Shown here one piece after another: positions 55,416-64,000 of a stretch of 64,000 nucleotides of DNA. The DNA is from Apricaphanius iberus. Taxonomy: Eukaryota > Chordata > Actinopteri > Cyprinodontiformes > Aphaniidae. The stretch covers positions 434,001-498,000 of the forward strand of contig JAPXFQ010002104.1 of assembly GCA_028564705.1 (NCBI GenBank). The letters are read 5' to 3'. Position 1 is the first letter of the stretch, and every line of letters begins with the position of its first letter. The translations under genes and the position numbers were made by a program. The notes beneath the pieces are model-generated. The model did not search any database. It was given only the letters and a program-made list of their open reading frames with translations, and was not told where the DNA came from.

Positions 55416-55673
55416 ACTGACCACAGTTTGTTGTGTTTGCCAGTAATCGTTCCTCCCAGTTGTGTGAAAGAAGACACAGTGGTTCTATTTCATTTCTGTT
55501 ATTTCTTGCCGTTTACTTAACATGACGTTGCTGCAAACGTTGGATAATTTATGTTTGGTGTTTAGTTATGGAATCTCAGCTAACAAATAAGCAGTACTGA
55601 GTTGATCAAAATAAAAAATATAAAAAAATAAAAAAGTCAAGTTTGTATAAGTTGTTATTTTTAGGAGGAGAGA

Positions 55674-55838
55674 TGTAACATATTGTGTTCAGAAGCATCA
55701 GTGTCTGTAACTGCGCCTGCTGTAACCATCTTGTGTCATCACATAGCTGTCTCGTAGCAGATACGAATGCCCATGCGCAGTCGGAATAAAGATAGTTCTC
55801 AGCTCCACATGTCTGGTTCTTGCAAGCAAAACTTTACA
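55674..55838 (+). repeat. 3' LTR of compact gypsy element
   Basis: 165 bp, nearly identical to 52075-52227 apart from an inserted TGTCATCACATAG-type segment and a few substitutions. Preceded by a clear polypurine tract. Confidence 0.93.
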
Positions 55839-58677
55839 AGACAGAAAATATTTTGCATTTACATCGGAATACAGGTGGGAGCAGCCAGCGGCGACTTCAA
55901 GCATACACGATTTATAAACATTCTGGAAACAGCATTATTCATATCTGTGCCAACTGAGCAGGACATGGGCAGGTGTAGCTGCAGCATGCTGGGAGAGCTC
56001 TGGGCCAGCTGTAGCACCACGGTTCAGCGGAAGCAGTAACAATAATATGTGCTTAACATTAGAGTCTCAAGGTTTCCGAAAACACCAGAAAAAGTCCTTA
56101 TTTGTCTCTAATCACTTTTTTATTAAATATTTAGTAGAGGAGACTCAACACTTGTTAAATATAGCAACACAGTCACTACGTCTGGCGCTGTGTTCCCTTC
56201 TGGTTGGGATGAAGTCAAGTCACATGACTGTACGTAGTCAGGTGACTCAACCCAAGCATTCATATCTTAAATGGGCATGAGCACCAATAAAACAAAACAC
56301 ATTTTTTCATACTTTTTTAACATATAGATTACCAACACGGAATAAAATGACGTATTTGAAGATATCTAGCATCAGGCTGGAGCAGATCTAAGAATGTGTG
56401 CTACTATTACACAATTTGAGTGTTTAGTATCCATTAAAATAGCAAGTGAGGAGCTTTATATTGTGTTTGTTCACAAAAGGGTCTTTATCCATTTAAAGAA
56501 GCAGAAGTTGTTCACCACTGACAAAAGTAGATTCCAAACTTGTATCTAGGTAATAAGTTAGTTAGATCTTTTCAGGGTCAAAGCTCAGCTGTCTAGCATC
56601 CAATCCACAACCCCATTTCCTGAAAAAAAGTCAGTCAGTGCTGAACTACAAGACGGCTTTGGTGCATATCATTCACAACTTCAGATATATGGTTCAGTAT
56701 ACATTCACTACCGATGTTATAAAACACCTGTTGTAACAGAGACTGGGCTTACTTTACACTCCACACTGGCAGGATGGATGATGCCAGCTATAAAGGCTGA
56801 GCTAGGCTCAAAGCCCAATTCATATCCAGGTGCAGTCAGAAGTTTTAAACTGAAGAGGGAAAACAATGTTTTTTCTAAAATGTTTGAAAAAAATACCAAA
56901 ACCAATGACCTGTGATGTAGAGGGCATTGTTAGCCACTTATTTATAGTTTATTGAAATGTGTGTGCCTTTGGCGACATCTTACATCCTTCTGACTGAAAT
57001 CTACCTTTTTGTGACACTCTTTCCATGTAAACATGCATCATATGCTTCATTTGAAAGCTAAGATTCTATTCTGTTGCTGCAGGAATAGCTAGGTTCGCGA
57101 GTTTGCCTGAACGGCCGGTCTGTTCTAGACCTGTGGCGGGTACGTTTGTATTTGTACTCTGTAAAGCAGCTGCAGTTAAGCCAGAGTCATGATCCTGCTG
57201 TGGGTATCATTGTGTACATGAGTGAGGCATCTTCTGTATAGATGATATTTGTACATCATAATGATGCTGGTGCATCATTAGGACTCACAGTATCCACCTG
57301 AACCTGATTTCTACCTCTCAGTGTTGCGCCCAATTCTGAAGGGGTTTGGAAATATTTGGAATGTTTTTATGTCAACTATTTTGATAATGTTTATTGCTGT
57401 TATCAGACATCAGTAGTTTTCTTCGACTTTAAAAGGAAGCCTGCTTAACCTTGTAGGGCTTCCAAATATAGGTTGCCTCTGTACCTGAACGATTGATATA
57501 TTGATAATAATAATTTTCTGCTCTGTGACCCTCGACTGAAATGCTGTCAGGCTGAATTTTTACACCAGCCCACTCCTGCTTATAATTCCAATGATGTATT
57601 ACCATCAAGGATACAATTATAGCTGTAGACGAGGTATACGCTTTGTCAAACTGCTCAGAACACAAGGTAATGTGGAATTACCTACCTTTTGAAGTACAAC
57701 TACAGAACCGAGCCGTCTCAAAGAAAGACTGGGGTTTTAAATCCACAAGTGTCCAGTTAATATCCCCCTTTCTTGTTCACTGAGAAACCGTTTAATACTT
57801 GTTCTTTGTGAAATATGATTGGTCCCTTTAAAGTAGCCTAATCAGTGAAGCCGGAACTGGAGGCATGGAGGCCGGCAGGCCTGAAACTGGGACTAGAGGC
57901 TTACAGGCTGGTGTTGGGTCCCTCCTGGTCGTCACAGGAGGCTCCGGCTGCCCATAAGGAGACGGGGGGTGCTGAAGAGCTGCTGCTGTGATGGCCAGGA
58001 GGACTGCAGCAATAGGGATCCCAGGCTATGGCACTTGGACTGGTTCTGAACTTGACACAGTCAAGTCAGCATAAGCGATTGGAATCCTAAGATGTACGTA
58101 GAGGGATTTTGCTTCAGCTGGTAGCGTGGATGACTCAGTGAGACATGCTCGAACGGAGCTCAGTGTCACACAGATGAATGTTACAATCCATGCAGCGATT
58201 TCAAATCTGTTATCTATTCTCCTCTTTTTTCCACTTGGCAGTGACGCAGCACCTGCCTTACTGTGCGCCGCCATCTTGGTCTTGCCTACAGTGGCTTTTG
58301 TCCTCCCACGGAAACCCCCACGGCTGACTTTGCAGCCCGTAGAGAGCATAGCATGTCTCTCCTGGTAGAAGCTAGAAGCCAAAGTTAACAGTTAGAAACT
58401 TCACAGCACAGCAGAACAAGGTTGGGCTTGGTTTATTTATGAATATAGCACATCGGCACTGCAATTTTTATCCAAGAAAGAGGAAATGAGGAAAAACCTG
58501 TTGGAAAATGTCCTGGAACACCACCAGCAAAATTAAAAGTAGGTGAGATGTAAATCAGGCGTATGCATAAAACATGAATAATAATGAGTTAGACACATGA
58601 TCCTGACATGTTCTGCCCCTCCCACTTCTACAAGAAACTGCAACCTCCTGAAACAGGATGAAAAGAGCATTTATTAC
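55839..58677. other. Intergenic, nothing firmly recognised
   Basis: No gene supported. Around 57840-57980 is a GC-rich stretch with GGAGGC/GGCAGGC words of repeat character. The - strand frame at 58026-58382 has a hydrophobic segment but no known domain and no gene context. Confidence 0.4.
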
Positions 58678-59056
58678 CAGGGATGCACCGATACCAGTAT
58701 CGGGTATCGGCCCAGATACCGTCTAATGTACATGTATCGGTATCGGTTAAAGTTAACCGATACCATGAACCGATAGTTAAAATGTGGACAATCTGCAATA
58801 AACTCACACAAACAAAAATATTTTTCATTTGAAAGTTAAGTGTTGTCGTCATTTTATATTTTACATCTGCTATTTTGTCTTAGTTATGTTTAGTAAGTAA
58901 AGTCTGGTGCATTTAGTCTCTTCAAGAAAGATATAGGGCGGAAGGTATATAGTTTATTAATTCAACAATAGTATCGGATTGGTATCGGATATCGACAGAT
59001 ACACAAAGTCCAGGAATCGGTGTCGGGACTGAAAAAGTCGGATCGGTGCACCCCTA
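58678..59056. mobile_element. hAT-type MITE rich in ATCGG/CCGAT repeats
   Basis: It starts CAGGGATGCACCGATACC and ends GATCGGTGCACCCCTA, inverted copies with two or three mismatches. TTTATTAC precedes it (58670-58677) and CTTATTAC follows (59057-59064), an 8-bp duplication with one change. The subterminal regions are packed with TATCGG/CCGATA units. There is no transposase. Confidence 0.85.
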
Positions 59057-59064
59057 CTTATTAC

Positions 59065-60145
59065 ATGTAAAACTGCTCGAAGGGAATTCATTCATTCAGC
59101 AGCAAATTTATTGAAAAAAAAGAGTGAAGGGAACATTTAAAATAGCTTGTCCACAACAAGTCTTATGTCAAAAATCCAACATAATTTACAGTTTGAAAGC
59201 TTGATAATTCTATTCCTTGTGTGTATTAGCCTCCAAGTTAGCATAAAATAACACTGCAGACTTCTTCTTCTTTGTATTTATTGGTTGTTACTCCCACTGA
59301 CTGGTATGGAGTTTGGACCAGAATGTCACTCACGGTTGTACCTGCTGGTTGTTTTGAGTCAAGACAGTGTGTGGTTGCAACTTAATTTATTGTTAATTTG
59401 TTAATATAATAATTATAGTCTGGGTGACCTGCTATCATAATCTGAAAATTTAGTTGTCAAATTTTAAGATTTTGTAGAAATAAAACCCTGAAATAGGCTC
59501 AAATGACTATTCTGCAAGTGCATTATACCATACTTTTAACCCTCTAGGTGCCGGGGTTTTTTCTATAAAATATTCAATTTTGATATCACTAGTTCAAAAT
59601 GTTGTTGCTTTAATATGGTTATAGATAAAGGTACACTGTAAATTAGAAAAATATTCAGTATGATCCAATGTTTGTGACACAAGCAAAATCATACATCTAA
59701 TTTGCATATTATGACATCATCAGGCCTTGGCACTTTTGGATTGCATGACTTTTACAATTTTTTGCTTTTTTACATTGTTTAAAACTTTTATTTCATCAAT
59801 AATTGTTTTTATTTTATTTAGATTTTTCTATATATGTATTTTCTACATCTATATGTTTCGGTTTTTTGGCTTTTTTTCAAGAACGGGTGGATATATCTGT
59901 TTATGTCCTTTCTTATGAGGCTCCGTTACTCTATTCACTATATAAAATCAACAGAAAGAAAATATTGGCCACAGAATTTTACAGATCCGTCCCAAAAATA
60001 ACAAACAGGCTCATCAAATTGTCTGATCCACTGGTGATCCCACTCTTCCTCATCTGTCAAGCAAACCTCGCCAAAATCATCATCATCATCCTTCATCCAT
60101 ACGTAATCAGTACTGTAGCAGGCAACATTCTCAATAGAACTGCTA
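59065..60145. other. Intergenic, possible piggyBac-like end
   Basis: TTTTAACCCTCTAGGTGCC at about 59535-59553 resembles the end of a TTAA-targeting element. A - strand acidic frame (KDDDDDFGEV, DEEEWDHQW at 60060-60110) could be the N-terminal region of a piggyBac-like protein; this is weak. Confidence 0.3.
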
Positions 60146-60780
60146 CAGTACATTTCGTGAGTCAGCATTTGACTAAATGAATTATGTAAAAGCCTTTCGT
60201 CCACGAAATGCAAGCAATGTCACTGAATTCATTTCGTAAAATGCTGACTCACGAAATGAATTGTTGCAGGTCACAAAACTGATTTGGTGATTCTATTGTG
60301 AATTTCGTCCACATAATAACATTATCATGACCCATAATTCATTTCATAAACTGCTGACTCACAAAATGTATTCTATTATGCATTTCGTCCACGGAATGAA
60401 AGCATCCATCGCTGAAAGAATTTCGTAAGTTATGAAGTTACTATTCCGTGGACGGGATGCGTTCTGTAACTGCAGAGTTGGAGAATAACTCCCTTTTGTA
60501 CATGTCATAATTTCTGTAACAAAACACAATACTTTTGTGGACGAAAGTTTATTTCGTCTACGACAGTGAATAGTGCATTCAGCCTGATGTCCACGAAAGG
60601 AAAAGGCCAACAGTCAATTTGGTCCACGAAACAATGTGCTCTCTTCAGTGTTTCGTGGACACAATGCAAACCAATTTGTGTATTTCGTGGACAAGCAGCG
60701 TTATGATGTAACATGGTTTTGTAATAAATATATGCATTTCGTGACACAAAAGTCATTCTGTCCACTAAATATTGCATGTG
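60146..60780. repeat. Array of palindromic TTTCGTCCACGAAA-type motifs in both orientations
   Basis: At least a dozen copies or half-copies of ATTTCGT-CC-ACGAAAT and its inverse TTTCGTGGACGAAA occur in about 630 bp, for example at 60195-60209, 60303-60312, 60383-60396, 60452-60463, 60536-60559, 60588-60597, 60622-60631, 60650-60660 and 60681-60692. A second related unit, TGCTGACTCACGAAATG, recurs at 60151-60168 (inverted), 60241-60260 and 60350-60367. It abuts a hAT transposase fragment, so it may be its transposase-binding subterminal array. Confidence 0.8.
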
Positions 60781-60785
60781 ACATT

Positions 60786-61229
60786 CGGCGCCCCATAGAT
60801 CATGCACCAGAGTGGGATGAGGTTGAGTGCTCCCTGAGGTATGTCTCCACCAAGCTGCCACAGATTGACATCAGTGAAACAGAGCTGTTTGATGAAATCA
60901 CTTCTGTCAAAACTTACACATCGGAAAAGTTCGGACAGCGGACCACAACTTCAACACCTTCAGATGAGCGCTGGGCAGAAATGTTCACACATTTCAAGCA
61001 CAATCATGTTCAATTCAGAAACATTTTTGTTATCTGCCAGTTTGCCATGTGCCTTCCTGGCACAAATGAGCGCATTTTTTCAATCATGATCAATACATGG
61101 ACTGAAGAGAGAAACCGTATGGGACTGGACACTTTGAAAGCACTGCTCATCACTCGGGTGAACTTTAAGTATAGTTGCTCTGAGTTCTATGTGAAGATTT
61201 GTTTTGGCAGCCAATTTTTATTTTAGCCA
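60786..61229 (+). pseudogene. hAT transposase C-terminal (dimerisation) fragment
   Basis: The open stretch reads WAEMFTHFKHNHVQFRNIFV, then ICQFAMCLPGTNERIFSIMI, NTWTEERNRMGLDTLKALLI. This is the C-terminal hAT dimerisation region (consensus around NAxxERxFS and RNRL). It ends at TAG near 61224-61226. The catalytic part is not in the window, so this is a fragment, or a last exon of a hAT-derived gene whose upstream exons are lost. CDS-like openness over about 140 codons suggests modest age. Confidence 0.75.
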
Positions 61230-62454
61230 TCCGGTATTGTTTTAAATAAGCGATTTTATTGCTGACAAGTTTCATCAGGAGGCACAAGTACATGTTTATA
61301 AGCTGTATCACCTCATTTGACTGCAATACAATTTTCGTTAGTTTCTGGTGAAAATTTGTCACAAATTTGATTTTTAGTTATATTAAAATGTCCCAGTTTT
61401 TCATTTTGAAAATCTGGTCACCCTAATTTAAATGTTGGAGATCCAGAAAGCTTTTTTTAACATTGACTAAAAACACATTTCTCTGATAAACCCACAGTGA
61501 TGAGCCTCCTCTGAACTTCTTCTGACTGTTAATAAATCTAAAGAGAAGACGGGAGATTTTCCCTGCAGACAGAAGGTGACCTAGCTTTTAACCTTAACAA
61601 AACTCTCTAGTTCATGCAGTCTAAAAAAAAACAACTGTTAAAGTAAAAAAATAAAAAATAAAAATAATAATAATAATAATAATAAAGAGTTTGATACTCT
61701 TTGTATATAATTAAACTTTTTATTGGATAAAGTGTTAATTTAAAGGCTCTAAACTTCTAAAAGTCTTCATTGTCATTTAAGAAAAGTAGCAAATTGAAAT
61801 GGTCACAATTATACGCATAAGAGGGACTTGCTTACACATATTTTAGACATGGAAGGAAACTGGCAGCACAGTCAGTGAGATGGCTTAATACTAAATTAAG
61901 CCAAAGGCTTATAAACCCTCACACAAAGATCCACACACAGCCAACAGACAGCTTGCTCACCTGCTTACTGAATTTTAGGAATTGTACTCTGCTCTTGTTT
62001 CTCTCTTCTGAGGCCTTTCTCTTCTTTTCATATACTTCGAAGACATTTTTTCTTTTGCGATTCTCAGTCATTTTTAAAAGACCCAGTAATAACTGTGATG
62101 TAGAATGAATGGATGATGGCATAGAGTGCTACACATAAACATCTGAGAGCACTCTCAGAATGATTGACAATTAGGAGGACCAATAGTCTAGATGATCAAA
62201 CTAGAAGAAAAAGGATCCTCTGCCTTACTGTTAACACAATATAGCATAAAGTGGAATATAAAAAAAAAAGAGGAGTTCTCTTGAGGATTGAAATGAGATA
62301 AATAAAACTAAAATAAAACTTTCTAGCAACAACCCTGTCAATCAGAATCTACCAGTGTAAAATAGGAGAACACAACCTTCTGGTTGGGATCAAAGAGTTT
62401 CATTTGTTGTGAATCTTTTTTGCTTTCTGACTTTTCATTTTTTTAGAATCAAAG
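61230..62454. other. Intergenic, AT-rich with (AAT)n
   Basis: An AAT/TAA microsatellite lies at about 61658-61685. No gene recognised; open frames lack domains. Confidence 0.5.
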
Positions 62455-63535
62455 CCAATTCAATTCAATTCAGTTCATTTATATAGCGCCATTTCACAAC
62501 AAATGTCATCTCAAGGCACTTAACAAGAAAAGTTATTACAATACAATGTTAAATCTAGGAATTAGAGAACCACAGAAGATTGCGTCGGGACTTCTCAGCA
62601 ATCCCTCACACTGAGCAAGCATGAAGCGTCAGCGGAGATGAAAAACTCCCTTTTAACAGGAAGAAACCTCCAGGAGAACCAGGCTCAGCATAAGCGGTTA
62701 TCTGCCAAGTCCGTCTGGGGTTTGAAGAAGGCAGCAGAGACACAGAAAGAGCAACACAACTGAAGCAGAAGCAGAAGTTGGTAGCAGGACGTGGAGAACG
62801 TTCCTCCACTGAAATGCCATCTTAGTCAGGGTCATCAAGCAGGGCGGGTCAGGAGCACCTACTGTAGGAAGAGACTAAGAGAAAACAGGTTAGCGCTTGA
62901 TATGACAGCACATCATGCAGTTGGGGAGAAGTAGGAGAGAAAGTAGGAACAGATCCTAATAATGTCCTCCAACAGCCTAGCCTAAAGCAGCATAGCTACT
63001 AACATTAACCTGTCTCCTAGCTACTAGGAGACCTAGCTACTAACACTCTTACCTGGCTTACATTAATCTATCTCTATCTAGCTACTCTACCTCTTCCTAT
63101 CTCTTCCTAGCTTTTGAACTCTACCTGACTACTAACATTAACCTGTCTCTTCCTAGCTACCTGTCTAACCTGTCTCTAACTGTAAGCTTTGTCAAAGAGG
63201 AAGGTTTTAAGCCTAGTTTTAAAGATATACAAGTTGTCTGCTTCACGAACCAACCCTGGGAGCTGGTTTCATAGGAGGGGAGCCTGATAGCTGAAAGATC
63301 TGCCTCCCATTCTACTTTTAGAAATCCTAGGAACTACCAGTAAACCTGCGGTCTGAGAATGAAGGGCTCTGTTAGGAACATATGGAACAATCAGGTCTCT
63401 TATGTATGATGGAGCTTGATTATTAAGTGCTTTAAATGTCAGAAGGAGGATCTTGAATTCTATTCTAGATTTTACTGGGAGCCAGTGAAGAGAAGCTAAA
63501 ACAGGGGAAATGTGATCTATTCTTCTTTTATTCAT
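62455..63535 (-). mobile_element. L2/CR1-group LINE, 5'-truncated
   Basis: On the - strand the C-terminal part of the protein reads HISPVLASLHWLPVKSRIEF, KILLLTFKALNNQAPSYIRD, VPRISKSRMGGRSFSYQAP (63535-63269), then a 3' UTR of about 800 bases with GGAGGTTTCTTCCTGTTAAA, and a tail TTGTGAAATGGCGCTATATA, AATGAACTGAATTGAATTG at 62500-62455. A tract of TAGCTAC/CTACCTGTCT repeats lies at about 62985-63180. Confidence 0.85.
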
Positions 63536-64000
63536 TTAGCCACTCGTTAAATGAACAAAGTCTTATTTGGAAATATGTATTATAAATCAATACTGTCATC
63601 GCTGTGTACTGCTGTTTTATTCAAGATTATCTTTCAGACTGTTGCTGTTTTTCTTACTCTGTCATCGTTTTGTTCTGTTTGCTGTCTGTAGTACGCTTTA
63701 TTAGCAAGGCAAATAAGTACCGTAAATTAAAAACTATGAGATTTTATGAAATTTGAATCGATACCCAGCCCTAATCACAACTCTGGGCGGATGATATGTT
63801 GCGATACTTTGAATAAGACACTGAATTTAACTGTAGAAAAACTGTCACAACATTCTAAACAATCCAACTTGTTTCATACATATCACATCCAGTTTTATTT
63901 GTAGATTCACTGGAACAACGAAGGTGTAAAAAGCCACCAACAGGTGGTTATACTTTTAATTGTTACTAAAAATGTTTAGTTTTACACACATAGACAAAAA
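63536..64000. other. Intergenic to window end, nothing recognised
   Basis: AT-rich sequence without coding potential or recognisable repeats. Confidence 0.5.

Larger units (their letters stand above)
52075..55838 (+). mobile_element. Compact LTR retrotransposon (Ty3/gypsy type), structurally complete ends
   Basis: LTRs at 52075-52227 and 55674-55838 both begin TGTAA and end CTTTACA. AGACA lies on both outer sides (52070-52074 and 55839-55843), a 5-bp target duplication. A primer-binding site starts directly after the 5' LTR (TGGTGTTAGAAGTCC) and a polypurine tract (AGGAGGAGAGA) abuts the 3' LTR. The interior of 3.4 kb holds decayed gag, protease, reverse transcriptase, RNase H and a cut-down integrase, shorter than a normal gypsy interior because of internal deletions. 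Confidence 0.92.

Noticed and set aside
58026..58382. 118-codon - strand frame with a hydrophobic segment
   Set aside because: No known domain or gene context; repeat-like surroundings.
60146..60780. CRISPR-like array
   Set aside because: Units are palindromic, irregularly spaced and in both orientations in a vertebrate genome; spacers are not uniform.

Overview
The window is nuclear DNA of a ray-finned (teleost-type) fish. It has split vertebrate-style genes with GT/AG introns, TA- and CA-rich microsatellites, and a repeat load typical of fish: Tc1-like, piggyBac, hAT, L2-, jockey/Rex1- and RTE/Rex3-like LINEs, Ty3/gypsy elements and an endogenous retrovirus. There are no prokaryotic features. 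All homology statements rest on motifs read by eye; no database search was run.

The host genes are a tandem cluster of secreted three-domain C-type lectins on the + strand. Copy A (18-973) enters from the left edge and shows its last two lectin exons. Copy B (6209-15092) is a pseudogene with a stop at codon 2, two frameshifted exons and a 113-bp internal deletion, and it is bloated by nested transposons. A short relic of a lectin exon lies at 15690-15748. Copy C survives only as a duplicated promoter/5' UTR block (32730-33089). Copy D (42300-44663) is complete: a non-coding first exon, a signal-peptide exon and three symmetric phase-1 lectin exons (about 374 aa).

Between and inside these copies lie the mobile elements. 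A piggyBac relic (2555-3732) and an L2 scrap (4316-4495) are followed by a 1.6-kb Tc1 element (6867-10868). That Tc1 was itself split by a GC-rich 2.4-kb poly(A) retro-insert with a 14-bp target duplication (7509-9879). An L2 LINE (11440-14690) is split by a 1.3-kb hAT-type element with a perfect 8-bp target duplication. Next come a Tc1 half (16177-16962) and a 12.7-kb provirus on the - strand (17900-30615). Beyond it are palindromic and MITE-like repeats (31.1-31.7 kb), a Tc1 with a MITE inside it, a jockey-like LINE and an RTE LINE fused 3' end to 3' end (34848-39975). After copy D come a decayed gypsy element (45.0-49.1 kb), a compact LTR retrotransposon with 5-bp target duplications (52075-55838), a hAT MITE (58678-59056), an array of a palindromic motif next to a hAT transposase tail (60.1-61.2 kb) and an L2 tail (62455-63535).

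The provirus is the most informative element. It has paired LTRs about 2-3% different, a 4-bp target duplication, a primer-binding site matching tRNA-Arg, gag and protease in one frame separated by a UAG, an intact-looking 737-codon env and a very long (2.5 kb) leader. Between protease and reverse transcriptase it carries an extra domain of about 130 residues with two H-x-T motifs, the signature of 2H phosphoesterases. This is my best candidate for something undescribed in the window. Pol carries one nonsense codon and at least one certain frameshift, and gag carries a frameshift, so the copy is coding-defective as sequenced.
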